Shown: one piece after another, positions 29,925 through 39,540 of the stretch
Position numbering within the stretch: the stretch's first letter is position 1
Layout of the letters: each line of letters starts with the position of its first letter
Assembly: GCA_019745975.1 (NCBI GenBank)
Contig: JAIESQ010000052.1
Span: 62,001 to 126,000 of the forward strand
Reading direction: 5' to 3'
DNA length: 64,000 nt
Source: Pirellulales bacterium
Lineage (GTDB): Bacteria > Planctomycetota > Planctomycetia > Pirellulales > JAEUIK01
Notes under the pieces: generated by a model
Database searches by the model: none
What the model was told of the DNA's origin: nothing
Seen by the model: only the letters and a program-made list of their open reading frames with translations
Made by a program: the position numbers and the translations under genes

Positions 29925-32204
29925 ATGATCTCGAACTTTCGCGCCAGGTTGTTGAAGCCGGTTGCCTTGACACTCCTCTTTCTGCTGACCGCCGCGTCGC
30001 TGCTCGTCGTGCCTGCCGCCGCCACGGCCGCGGATGATGCCAAACCGGTTCCGCCTGCCGCGGACCCCATGGATTGGCCGAGCTGGCGCGGCCCCGAGCA
30101 GAACGGCATCTCGCGCGAGACCGGCTTGCCCGAGTCGCTCGATGCCGAAGACCCCACGGTCTTCCGCTGGAAGAACCCCGAGGCCGCCACGATTTCGACC
30201 CCGATCGTCATGCGCGGCAAGCTTTATACCTTGGCGCGCGTCGCGCCTGGCACTCCCCGTGAGCAAGAAGCCGTGCTCTGCCTCGACGCGGCCACTGGCA
30301 GCAAGTTGTGGGAGAATCGCTTCAACGTCTACTTGAGTGACGTGCCGGCCGAGCGAGTTGCCTGGTCGAGCTGTGTCGGCGATCCGGCCACGGGACGCGT
30401 CTATGCGATGGGTGTGTGCGGTTACTTCCAATGCCTCGACGGCGAGACGGGGCGCACGATCTGGTCGCACTCGCTGACCGAGGAGTTCGGCCTGCTGCAC
30501 ACCTACGGCGGGCGCACGAACATCCCCGTGCTGTTCGAAGACCTGGTGATCGCCAGCGGCGTATTGATCAACTGGGACGAGCTCGCCCGGCCCGCCCACC
30601 GTTTTGTCGCCATGAACAAAGACACGGGCGAAGTCGTCTGGCTCTCGGGCACTCGGCCGCTGCCGGAGGACACAACTTATAGCACACCCTTCTTGGGCGT
30701 GATCGGCGGGCAGGCGCAAATGGTCTTTGGCTCGAGCGACGGCGCTGTACACGGCTTCCAGCCGCGGACCGGCAAGGAAATCTGGAAGAACGTTCTCTCG
30801 CCGCGCGGCACGAATGTCTCCCCCTTGGTCGACGGCGACACCGTCTACATCGGTCAGAGCGAGGAGAATATCGGCGAAGCCACGATGGGAGCGGTGCTCG
30901 CGTTTAATGCCAATCAGGCCGGCGACATCTCCGGCAAGAACCTCTGGATTAACAAGGAGGTGATGGTCGGCAAGAGCTCGCCTCTGCTGCTCGACGGCCG
31001 GCTGTACGGCGTCGACGATTCCGCGGCGCTGTATATCTTTGACCCGCAGTCCGGCAAACAGCTCGGCCGCAAGCAGAAATTCGGCACGATTATGAAGGCC
31101 AGCCTCACGGCCGGCGACGGCAAAATCTATCTCACGTCGGCCACCACCTGGTCGGTCTTGAAGCCCGATGAACGCGGTGTGAAAAAGCTCGCCCAAGGGC
31201 GCTTCGCCGAGCAGGAAGATTGCCAGGGATCGCCAGTGATTTCGCACGGGCGAGTGTACGTGCCGACGACAAACGCGCTCTATTGCTTCGGCCTGGCCGA
31301 CGCCAAGCCGGCAGTCACGCCGCGCCCGACGTTGCCGCAGGAAACACCGGCGGCCGACGATCCCAAGCCTGCTTGGGTGCAAGTCGTGCCGGCCGAAGTC
31401 TTGCTCAAGCCAGGCGACGAGCAGCAGTTTGCCGCTCGCCTGTTCAACAGCCGCGGGCAACCGGTCAAAGAAGTGCCGGCGACGTTCGAGGTCAAAGGAG
31501 GCGGTGCCGTCGACTCCGCCGGCAAACTGACGACCTCCGGCGTCGCGGCGCATACGGCGCTCTATGTCACGGCAAAAGTCGGCGAATTGTCTGGCGTGGC
31601 CCGCGTGCGCGTCGTCCCCGATTTGCCGTGGAAGTTCGACTTCGCCGACAAGCAAGTGCCAATCACCTGGATCGGTGCCCGGCATCGCAACATCGTCCGC
31701 GAGGTCGAGGGCCGTCCGCTGATGGTTAAGGTGACCACGATTCCCAAGGGGACGCGCAGCAGCAGTTGGATGGGGCAGCCGAGCCTGCACGATTACACGG
31801 TCGAGGCCGACGTCCGCGGCAACATTCGCGACGGCAAGATGCCCGACATCGGCCTGATCGCCCAGCGCTACACGCTCGACATGATGGGGGCCAAGCAACA
31901 GTTGCAGATTCGTAGCTGGACGAGCGAGCTGAAACGGATGAGCGTGACGGTGCCCTTTAGCTGGAAGCCCGACACCTGGTACACGATCAAGCTGCGCGCG
32001 TCGAACGAAGCAGGCAAAGCGGTGCTGCAGGGCAAGGTCTGGCCCGCCGGCTCGACCGAACCGAGCGAGTGGCTGATCACGGCGATCGACGAAACGCCCA
32101 ACACGGTCGGCAGCCCCGGCTTGTTTGGCAACGCGACGAACGCGGAGATCTTTGTCAGCCGCGTGAGCGTGACGCCCAACGAGCAGTCGGTATCGCAGAA
32201 GTAA
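29925..32204 (+). CDS. PQQ-binding-like beta-propeller protein with C-terminal Ig-like region, secreted
   Basis: Signal peptide; DWPSWRGPEQNGIS; repeated propeller motifs; AEVLLKPGDEQQFAARLFNSRGQPVKEVPATFEV. Confidence 0.9.
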   Translation: MISNFRARLLKPVALTLLFLLTAASLLVVPAAATAADDAKPVPPAADPMDWPSWRGPEQNGISRETGLPESLDAEDPTVFRWKNPEAATISTPIVMRGKLYTLARVAPGTPREQEAVLCLDAATGSKLWENRFNVYLSDVPAERVAWSSCVGDPATGRVYAMGVCGYFQCLDGETGRTIWSHSLTEEFGLLHTYGGRTNIPVLFEDLVIASGVLINWDELARPAHRFVAMNKDTGEVVWLSGTRPLPEDTTYSTPFLGVIGGQAQMVFGSSDGAVHGFQPRTGKEIWKNVLSPRGTNVSPLVDGDTVYIGQSEENIGEATMGAVLAFNANQAGDISGKNLWINKEVMVGKSSPLLLDGRLYGVDDSAALYIFDPQSGKQLGRKQKFGTIMKASLTAGDGKIYLTSATTWSVLKPDERGVKKLAQGRFAEQEDCQGSPVISHGRVYVPTTNALYCFGLADAKPAVTPRPTLPQETPAADDPKPAWVQVVPAEVLLKPGDEQQFAARLFNSRGQPVKEVPATFEVKGGGAVDSAGKLTTSGVAAHTALYVTAKVGELSGVARVRVVPDLPWKFDFADKQVPITWIGARHRNIVREVEGRPLMVKVTTIPKGTRSSSWMGQPSLHDYTVEADVRGNIRDGKMPDIGLIAQRYTLDMMGAKQQLQIRSWTSELKRMSVTVPFSWKPDTWYTIKLRASNEAGKAVLQGKVWPAGSTEPSEWLITAIDETPNTVGSPGLFGNATNAEIFVSRVSVTPNEQSVSQK

Positions 32205-32277
32205 TCGCGACCAAGTGCCGCCAGCGCGAAGTCCGAGTCGCATTTTTCACCGATTCTTCCAGGATTGAGTTGATTCC

Positions 32278-34218
32278 ATGAAGCTGCAAACGCGTGGTGG
32301 GGCGCTATTGGTTAGTTGGGGTGCCATCGGCCTGTTGCTGGCGGCAATGTCGGCGTGCGGCCAGTCGAAGCCAACGGCTACTTCCCAGGCGACGACTTCC
32401 GAGTCGACGATGACGAGTGAAACCTCGTCCGAAGCAACCGCGCCTGCGGCGCCTGTCGAGGCCGCAGCCACCGACCAGGAGGCAACGGAATCGGCCACCG
32501 AAACCGCAACGCCTGCCGCACCTGCCGCGCCCGAACCGACAGCTCCCGCGCCTACCGAAGTCGCCGCCGCTGACTCGAGCACGACAACACCCTCGCCCGC
32601 TGCCTCGCCGACCGAAGTGCTCGGCCGCGTCGGCGCCGGACCCAGCGACTGGAACCAGTGGGGTGGTTCCGCCAGCCGCAACAACACGCCCGAAGGAAAG
32701 AACATCCCCACCGAGTGGGAAGTCGGCGAGTTTGACGACAAGGGTGAGTGGATCAAAGGGTCTGGCAAGAACATCAAGTGGGCCGCGCGGCTCGGTTCGC
32801 AGAGCTACGGCAACCCCGTGATCGCCAACGGACACGCTTACGTCGGCACGAACAACGGCGCCACCTGGCTCGCGCGCTATCCGGTTGCGGTCGACTTGGG
32901 CTGCCTGCTCTGCTTCGACGAGAAGGATGGTCGCTTCCTCTGGCAGCACTCGAGCGAAAAGCTGCCGCAAGGGCGTGTCAACGACTGGCCCTTCCAAGGC
33001 ATCTGCTGCGCCCCGCTAGTCGAAGGCAACCGGCTCTGGTTCGTCACCAGCCGCGGCGAAGTCCGTTGCCTCGACACCGAGGGCTTTCACGACGACGAAA
33101 ACGACGGGCCGTACACCGGGGAAGCCAACAACAACAAAGACGAGGCCGACGTCGTCTGGGTCTTCAACATGATGGAGAAGCTCGGCACCCATCAGCACAA
33201 CATGTGCAGTTGCTCGGTGGCCGCCGTCGGAGATTTGCTGTTCATCAACACGTCGAACGGCGTGGACGAAAGCCATACGAATTTGCCGGCCCCCAACGCA
33301 CCGAGCTTCGTCTGCATGAACAAGAACACGGGCGAAGTCCTCTGGACCGACAATTCACCGGGGCAGAACATTCTGCACGGGCAGTGGTCGAGCCCGTCCT
33401 ACGCGATTCTGGGGGGCGTGCCGCAAGTGCTGTTTGCCGCCGGCGACGGCTGGCTCTACAGCTTCCGAGGCGAGCGCACGGCTGACAGTAAAGCCGAGCT
33501 GCTTTGGAAGTTCGACGCCAATCCCAAGGAATCGACGTGGGCGCTGGGGACCAAGGCCACGCGTAACGAGATCATCGGCACACCCGTCGTTTACGAAGGG
33601 CTCGTCTATGTGGCCGTCGGCGAAGATCCCGAGCACGGCGAGGGGGACGGTCACCTCTGGTGTATCGATCCCACCAAGCGCGGTGATGTCAGCCAGACGC
33701 AGATCTTTAGCCTGAAAGATCCCAACACGCCGCTGCCACCGCGCCGCGAGCAGAACCTCGACATCGACAACGGCGAAGTCGCCCGCGACAACCCGGACTC
33801 GGCCGCCATCTGGCATTTCTCCAAGTATGACAGCAACGGCAACGGCAAATTCGAATTCGAAGAAACAATGCACCGCACGATTGGTACCTGCGCGATCAAG
33901 GATGGGCTCTTGTTTCTGGCCGACTTCAGCGGGCTGTTCCATTGCCTTGACGCCAAGACGGGCAAGCCGCACTGGGCGCACGACATGCTCGCCGCCTCGT
34001 GGGGTTCGCCCTTGATCGTCGACGGCAAGGTCTATACCGGCGACGAAGATGGCGATGTCACAATCGTCGAGCTCTCGCCAAAGCTCAACGTCATCGCCGA
34101 GATCAACATGGGTAACTCGGTTTACAGTACACCTGTGGTCGCCAGCAACATCTTGTACATTGGTAACCGCACCCATTTGTTCGCAATCGAAAACACGGAA
34201 GCGAAGGCGGCCGAGTGA
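32278..34218 (+). CDS. PQQ-binding-like beta-propeller lipoprotein/secreted protein
   Basis: Ala/Thr/Glu-rich linker then DWNQWGGSASRNNTPEGKNIPTEW and repeated propeller blades. Confidence 0.9.
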   Translation: MKLQTRGGALLVSWGAIGLLLAAMSACGQSKPTATSQATTSESTMTSETSSEATAPAAPVEAAATDQEATESATETATPAAPAAPEPTAPAPTEVAAADSSTTTPSPAASPTEVLGRVGAGPSDWNQWGGSASRNNTPEGKNIPTEWEVGEFDDKGEWIKGSGKNIKWAARLGSQSYGNPVIANGHAYVGTNNGATWLARYPVAVDLGCLLCFDEKDGRFLWQHSSEKLPQGRVNDWPFQGICCAPLVEGNRLWFVTSRGEVRCLDTEGFHDDENDGPYTGEANNNKDEADVVWVFNMMEKLGTHQHNMCSCSVAAVGDLLFINTSNGVDESHTNLPAPNAPSFVCMNKNTGEVLWTDNSPGQNILHGQWSSPSYAILGGVPQVLFAAGDGWLYSFRGERTADSKAELLWKFDANPKESTWALGTKATRNEIIGTPVVYEGLVYVAVGEDPEHGEGDGHLWCIDPTKRGDVSQTQIFSLKDPNTPLPPRREQNLDIDNGEVARDNPDSAAIWHFSKYDSNGNGKFEFEETMHRTIGTCAIKDGLLFLADFSGLFHCLDAKTGKPHWAHDMLAASWGSPLIVDGKVYTGDEDGDVTIVELSPKLNVIAEINMGNSVYSTPVVASNILYIGNRTHLFAIENTEAKAAE

Positions 34219-34631
34219 TGACGGAGCAATCGGAAGCGCACAAGCGCGTGCTGGATGTCGGCAATTGCGTCCCCGATCATGCGGCCATTCGCCGGCTGCT
34301 CGAAGGCACGTTTGCCGCCGAAGTCGTGCAAACGCACGACCTCGCAGGCACGTTGGCCGAGCTGCGCGCGGGGTCATTCGACCTGGTGCTGGTGAATCGC
34401 AAGCTCGATCAGGACTATACCGACGGGATGGAAATCATCCGCCGCATGAAAGCCGATCCCCAATTGGCCGCGGTGCCGGTAATGCTGATCACGAACTACC
34501 CCGAGCACCAGCAGGCGGCCGTTGAAGCGGGCGCCTTGCTCGGCTTCGGCAAGCTCGAGTTGGCCAGTCCTTTGACACGCGCCCGGCTGGCGGCGGCACT
34601 AGGGCTGGCGGTTGAGCCGGCGTCGCCGTAG
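34218..34631 (+). CDS. Degenerate response-regulator receiver domain protein
   Basis: KRVLDVGNCVPDHAAIRRLLEG...DLVLVNRKLDQDYTDGMEIIRRMKADP...VPVMLITNYPEHQQAAVEAGA; TGATG overlap with upstream gene. Confidence 0.82.
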   Translation: MTEQSEAHKRVLDVGNCVPDHAAIRRLLEGTFAAEVVQTHDLAGTLAELRAGSFDLVLVNRKLDQDYTDGMEIIRRMKADPQLAAVPVMLITNYPEHQQAAVEAGALLGFGKLELASPLTRARLAAALGLAVEPASP

Positions 34632-34686
34632 GCGAGACCGTGGCCCGGCCATCCGAGCGCTGCCAACCAACGACTGGAAGCTTATT

Positions 34687-34740
34687 CGTGGCACGGCCAT
34701 CCTGGCCGTGATTCGTCATGGGCTGGAAGCCCATGCCACG
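34687..34740. repeat. Three-way-junction palindrome repeat
   Basis: Outer CGTGGCA/TGCCACG enclosing CACGGCCA-TCC-TGGCCGTG and CATGGGCT-GGA-AGCCCATG hairpins. Confidence 0.85.
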
Positions 34741-34836
34741 ACGAACTTCGTGCCCGCAAACTCTGCGCAGCTTGCGCCAACTTCAGGTAATCGCTGCGCT
34801 GGAAGCACGCGCTGCTAGCAATTTCAAGCTGGCAGC

Positions 34837-34881
34837 CTTGGGCGTCGATGCAAGTCTGGGGTGATTGGGCCGACGCCCAAG
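34837..34881. repeat. Perfect 11-bp inverted repeat with 23-nt loop
   Basis: CTTGGGCGTCG (34837-34847) and CGACGCCCAAG (34871-34881). Confidence 0.8.
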
Positions 34882-35075
34882 TTGCCGTACCGCGCGATCG
34901 GCTGGTCCACAGGCTGCAACCTGGTCGCGGAGCGGTAACCTAGCCTTCGAGCGGTGTAGCGGCGCGGGGGGCGTCTCCCTATAATCCCGCCCCCTCCGCG
35001 CCGGGAGAATCAAGCGCGGCGCGGGAGTCGGTGTCGGCAGGGCGCGGCAGCCACCAGAGCATGGGAAAGCGGCGG

Positions 35076-35495
35076 ATGAACAGGATCACACGCGCTAGCC
35101 TGGTGTGCCTCGTGCTTGGCGGCGCGGTAGGCTGCGCGGGACGCACCGAGAATCAGCGACAAGTCTTCGGCCTTCCCCAGCTCTTCGCCGGGCCATCGCA
35201 GATTCAGCGCGAACGCGCGACGCAATTCGATCCCTACCCCGATCAAGACATGGGGCCCGAAGTCGTCGGCGGCCGACCACTCGACTACAACCGCCAGATT
35301 CCCGAGGTCGAGCGCTCGCGCTTTGTCGGTCGCTCGGCTCAGCCCGTCTCCCAAGAGATGAAACGCTGGCGGCCCAATAATATGCGCGTCGTGCCGCGCA
35401 TGCCGGCGACTCCGCCTGGCGCCGTGGTCGTGCCGCCGCCGGCCCCTGGTGGTGCCATGGCCCCCGGTGGCGCCATCGGCCCGACCGGCTTCTAG
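35076..35495 (+). CDS. Small putative lipoprotein, Pro/Gly-rich C-terminus
   Basis: MNRITRASLVCLVLGGAVGCAGRTENQ lipobox-like. Confidence 0.7.
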   Translation: MNRITRASLVCLVLGGAVGCAGRTENQRQVFGLPQLFAGPSQIQRERATQFDPYPDQDMGPEVVGGRPLDYNRQIPEVERSRFVGRSAQPVSQEMKRWRPNNMRVVPRMPATPPGAVVVPPPAPGGAMAPGGAIGPTGF

Positions 35496-35705
35496 CCCCA
35501 TACGTTGCCTTTTGGCGACATCCGCGGCTGCGATGCATCCCAGCACGCGGTCCCGCCATCGACCGTATCCATTCGGCGATGACCTGCTGACGTCTAACCA
35601 ACTCCATGTGGGCTAACGCCATCGAGCGATACCGACAGGGATGGTCGCAACATCGCCACAGCAGTATGTCGGATGCGGCACCCCGGTTGCGTGCTAGATA
35701 CACGT

Positions 35706-36884
35706 ATGCAGACTAAGTCGCCGCCGCCGCCCGGCACGCCAACCAAACCGACCCATCGCCTGCTGGAACTCGACGCCTTGCGCGGTCTGGCCGCGGTGGC
35801 GGTGATGCTATTTCATTACACGTACGGATACGACCGGTACATCGCCGCGCGCGATGACTTGCCATTTCATGTGCTGTACGGCGACCGCGGCGTGTACCTG
35901 TTCTTCGTCTTGAGCGGCTTCGTGATTTCGTGGACGCTGGCACGCACGCGCCACGCCTCCGACTTTAGCGTGGGGCGGTTCTCGCGTTTGTACCCGGCCT
36001 TTTGGGCGGCGGTTCCGCTCACGTACTTCATCGTTTCGGCCAGCAACTTGACACAGTTGCAAGTCTCGCCGCGCGACGCCCTGATAAACCTGACAATGGT
36101 CCCCAACATGCTGGGTGCGGCCTCGGTCGACGGTGCCTACTGGTCGCTGCAAGTCGAGCTGTGCTTTTACGTCGCGGTGCTTTCGCTCTGGCTCTCTGGC
36201 GCGTGGCGCCGGCCGCTGGCGGTGCTCGCTACGTGGCTCGCAGTAGCCGCCGTCTGGGGGCTGGCGCTCCACCTGAACTTATTGCCCGAGGGGCGCGCCG
36301 GCTCGCTGCTGACAAAACTGGCGACCGCCGCCAACTTGAAATTCATCTCGCTGTTCGGAATCGGCATCTGCTTCTATCTGTGGCGCGAACGCGGCCGCTC
36401 GAGCCCGGCGATCTGGACCATGCTGGCTGCCTGCCTGGCCCTTGAGTGCCTGCTCAAAGGCTGGCAGGAATGTCTGATCACTTCCGGCATGGCGATCGGC
36501 TTCTACGCGGTGGTCAACGGCTGGCTGCCGTTGCTCTCGGCCCGACCGCTCGTATTCTTGGGCGGGCTGTCGTACACGTTCTATCTCGTGCATCAGAACA
36601 TCGGCTACGTGATCATCGCGCGGTGCGCGGCCGCGGACTTGAACGTCTGGGCCGGCATCGCCCTGGCGGCCACCGCATCGCTGCTCTTGGCCACGACCAT
36701 CAGCTACGGAGTGGAGCGCCCGGCGATGTCGTGGATTCGCACCCGGTACCGCAACAGCAAGCTGTTCGTCACCACCGAAACGCTGCTGAGCGCCATTGCC
36801 GCCGCCGCCGCGACCGGCGACAAACCGAACCCGCCCAGCGGCACCAGAACGCCCGCCGCCACGGGCACGAGCAGCACGTTGTAG
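35706..36884 (+). CDS. OafA/YrhL-like acyltransferase 3 family membrane protein
   Basis: RLLELDALRGLAAVAVMLFHYTYGYD; YFFVLSGFVISWTLAR-like; SYGVERPAMSW terminus. Confidence 0.9.
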   Translation: MQTKSPPPPGTPTKPTHRLLELDALRGLAAVAVMLFHYTYGYDRYIAARDDLPFHVLYGDRGVYLFFVLSGFVISWTLARTRHASDFSVGRFSRLYPAFWAAVPLTYFIVSASNLTQLQVSPRDALINLTMVPNMLGAASVDGAYWSLQVELCFYVAVLSLWLSGAWRRPLAVLATWLAVAAVWGLALHLNLLPEGRAGSLLTKLATAANLKFISLFGIGICFYLWRERGRSSPAIWTMLAACLALECLLKGWQECLITSGMAIGFYAVVNGWLPLLSARPLVFLGGLSYTFYLVHQNIGYVIIARCAAADLNVWAGIALAATASLLLATTISYGVERPAMSWIRTRYRNSKLFVTTETLLSAIAAAAATGDKPNPPSGTRTPAATGTSSTL

Positions 36885-39379
36885 ACGAGCGCCCAACCCA
36901 AGTTCTGATAGATCGTGCGCAGCGTCGCCCGGGCCAATCGCACAGTTTGCGCCACCTGCCGCAAGTCGGAACGCACCAGCACGACGTCGGCGGCCTCGAT
37001 CGCCACGTCGGCGCCCGAACCGATGGCGATCCCCAAATCGGCGGCGGCCAGAGCCGGGGCGTCGTTGATGCCGTCGCCCACCATGGCCACGACCTGGCCG
37101 GCGGCGCGCAGGCGGCGCACCTCGGCCTCTTTGTCGGCCGGCAGCACTTCGGCTGAAACGTCGTCGATGCCCACTTGCGCGGCGACCGCGCGCGCGGCGC
37201 GCTGATGATCGCCCGTCAACAACCGCACCTCGATCCCCAGCGACTTCAATTCGGCTACGGCCTGCCGGCTGCTGGGCAGGATCGTATCGGCCACGCCCAA
37301 CAGGCCCACGATCTGCTCTCCGCGGATGACGTAGAGCGCCGTTTGGCCGGCGCTCTGCAACTGCTCGGCAGCGCTGGCGAGCGAGGTGGCGTCGCCCCTC
37401 AGGGCGCGAACGAGGCGCTCGTTGCCGACGCCAACGTCCTGTCTGTCGAGCTGCGCCGAAACTCCTTCGCCTGGGCGCACGACGAGCTCGGTAACGGCAG
37501 GTAGCGGGAGTTTCCGCTCGCGCGCGGCGGCCACGATCGGCACGCCAAGCGGATGTTGGCTCAACTGTTCGATGCCCGCGGCAAGTGCCAACAACTCGTC
37601 TTCACTGACGCCCGGCGCGGGTTGGATCGCCAGCAGACTCGGCTTGCCGGCGGTGACGGTGCCGGTTTTGTCGAGCACCACCGTCGTCAAGCGGCCGGCG
37701 GTTTCCAGGGCTTGGGCATCCTTAATCAGAATGCCGTGCTCACCTCCCCAGCCGCTGGCCACTAGCACCGCGGTCGGAGTCGCCAGGCCCAGCGCGCAGG
37801 GGCACGCCACGACGAGCACTGCCACCGCCGAGCTGGCGGCCCGCCACCAATCGCCGGTCGCCGCGATCCAGGTTGCGAATGTCAGGCCGGCGATCACTAG
37901 AACCACAGGCACAAACCAGGCCACGACTTTGTCCGCGACGCGTTCGACCGCGGCCTTCGATTCTTGCGCGCGGCGCACCAGCTCGATCACTTGCGCCAGC
38001 GCTGTGTGTCCGGCCGTGTGTGTAACGCGCGCCGTCAAGGCCCCAGTGAGATTGACGGTGCCGGCGAGGATCGTGTCGCCGGTCGTTTTCTCGACGGGGA
38101 GCGACTCGCCGCTCAGCCAGGCTTCGTCGGCGGCTGACACGCCGGAAAGCACCTGGGCGTCAAGCGGCACCTTTTCGCCCGGCTTGACGATCAACGTTTC
38201 GCCCACTGCAACCGTTCTCACCAGTACGCGCTCGGGATGTTCACCGCGCACGACGGTCGCCGTCGGCGGCGTGAGATCGAGCAGCTTGCGAATCGCCGCC
38301 GACGCTCGCCCCTTAGCTTGCATCTCCAACAGTTTCCCCAGCGAGATGAACACCAGGATCATGCCGGCGTCCATAAACTCCATGCCGTGGCCAAAGGTGT
38401 GTGAACCGGCAGCGTGAGTGGCAAGCGCATGTCCGCTAGCCAGCGCCGATTGCACGAGCGTGGCGACACCGGCTGCATAGGCGGCCGTGGTCCCCAAGGC
38501 GACGAGCGTGTCCATGTTCGTCGAGCCATGCCGCAACCGCTGCCACGCCCCGACATAGAAGGGCCAGCCGACGTAAAGCTGCAGCGCCGTCGCCAGCACG
38601 AGCGCCAGCCAACCCGACGCCAACAAGGTGATGCCCGTCAGATGACCCACAACGAGCGGCGATAGTAGCAACGCACCAACGACAACGCGCGCCAGCCAGG
38701 CGTTGCGCTCGCGCGACAGCCGCCCGGTGAGCGACGAGCCGAGCGCGTCGAGATTGGCTGGCGACGCGTGGTAGCCGGCCGCTTCGACCGCCTGCTCCAT
38801 TTCGGCCACGCTGGCGCGCGACGAATCGAACACGACCGAGGCCTGCTCGGTGGCCAGATTCGCCCGGGCCCGCTCGACCCCCGGCACGCTCGTCAGGGCG
38901 TTCTCGACGCGCCCCACGCAACTGGCGCAGTGCATGCCGTCGATGTCCAACAACAGCTCGGAGCGATTGTCGCCAGCCCCAGTGGCGGTCGGGCCGCGAG
39001 GCGCACCGGTAACCTGACTGGCAGTGTCGTGCTGTGCACGCGGCGTCGAATCGAGTACCGGCAGGCTCGGTCCGCTGCGCGTGATCACCGGCAAGCTCGG
39101 ACCAGAATGCGTTGGCCCGCTTGACATGGCAATCGCTGGCGAATCTGTCACCGGTACCGACGCTGCGGGCACCCGATAGCCGGCGCGGGCGACCGCTTCA
39201 ACCAGCTCTGGGCGAACAGCATCGTCGGCTTGACCATCGGCCAACTCGACCTCGGCGCGTGCGCCGGCCAGATCGACTACGACGTGCTTCACCCCCGGCA
39301 CGGCTTCCAGCGCCGCGGTCACCGTGCGCACACAGTGCTGGCAGGTCATGCCTTCGATCGGAAGTTGAATCGTCGACAT
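36704..39379 (-). CDS. copA: Copper-translocating P1B-type ATPase with two HMA domains
   Basis: GMTCQHC and GMHCASC HMA motifs; VACPCALGLATP; VLDKTGTVTAGKP; MVGDGINDAPALA. Confidence 0.95.
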   Translation of the reverse strand: MSTIQLPIEGMTCQHCVRTVTAALEAVPGVKHVVVDLAGARAEVELADGQADDAVRPELVEAVARAGYRVPAASVPVTDSPAIAMSSGPTHSGPSLPVITRSGPSLPVLDSTPRAQHDTASQVTGAPRGPTATGAGDNRSELLLDIDGMHCASCVGRVENALTSVPGVERARANLATEQASVVFDSSRASVAEMEQAVEAAGYHASPANLDALGSSLTGRLSRERNAWLARVVVGALLLSPLVVGHLTGITLLASGWLALVLATALQLYVGWPFYVGAWQRLRHGSTNMDTLVALGTTAAYAAGVATLVQSALASGHALATHAAGSHTFGHGMEFMDAGMILVFISLGKLLEMQAKGRASAAIRKLLDLTPPTATVVRGEHPERVLVRTVAVGETLIVKPGEKVPLDAQVLSGVSAADEAWLSGESLPVEKTTGDTILAGTVNLTGALTARVTHTAGHTALAQVIELVRRAQESKAAVERVADKVVAWFVPVVLVIAGLTFATWIAATGDWWRAASSAVAVLVVACPCALGLATPTAVLVASGWGGEHGILIKDAQALETAGRLTTVVLDKTGTVTAGKPSLLAIQPAPGVSEDELLALAAGIEQLSQHPLGVPIVAAARERKLPLPAVTELVVRPGEGVSAQLDRQDVGVGNERLVRALRGDATSLASAAEQLQSAGQTALYVIRGEQIVGLLGVADTILPSSRQAVAELKSLGIEVRLLTGDHQRAARAVAAQVGIDDVSAEVLPADKEAEVRRLRAAGQVVAMVGDGINDAPALAAADLGIAIGSGADVAIEAADVVLVRSDLRQVAQTVRLARATLRTIYQNLGWALVYNVLLVPVAAGVLVPLGGFGLSPVAAAAAMALSSVSVVTNSLLLRYRVRIHDIAGRSTP

Positions 39380-39540
39380 GGCAACTGGGCCCCCAGGGCG
39401 ACAGCGGATACTTGCCAGATTATAGAACGCCCGGGAAGAGGTGCCGCCAGTCGATTGTGGATCCGGCTGCCCGTTTGCTCGGGGGTTAAAGGCTGCGACA
39501 ATAGCCACTCTCCCAGCCCACCTTCGGAGCCTGCCAGACC

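Noticed and set aside
29616-32243. 875-aa minus ORF antisense to the first PQQ gene
   Set aside because: Same in-register antisense artefact; the plus strand has signal peptide and propeller motifs.
33355-34377. 340-aa minus ORF antisense to the second PQQ gene
   Set aside because: In-register antisense artefact.
34489-34734. 81-aa minus ORF starting MGFQPMTNHGQDGRAT
   Set aside because: Its N-terminus is encoded by the cruciform repeat; treated as a repeat artefact.
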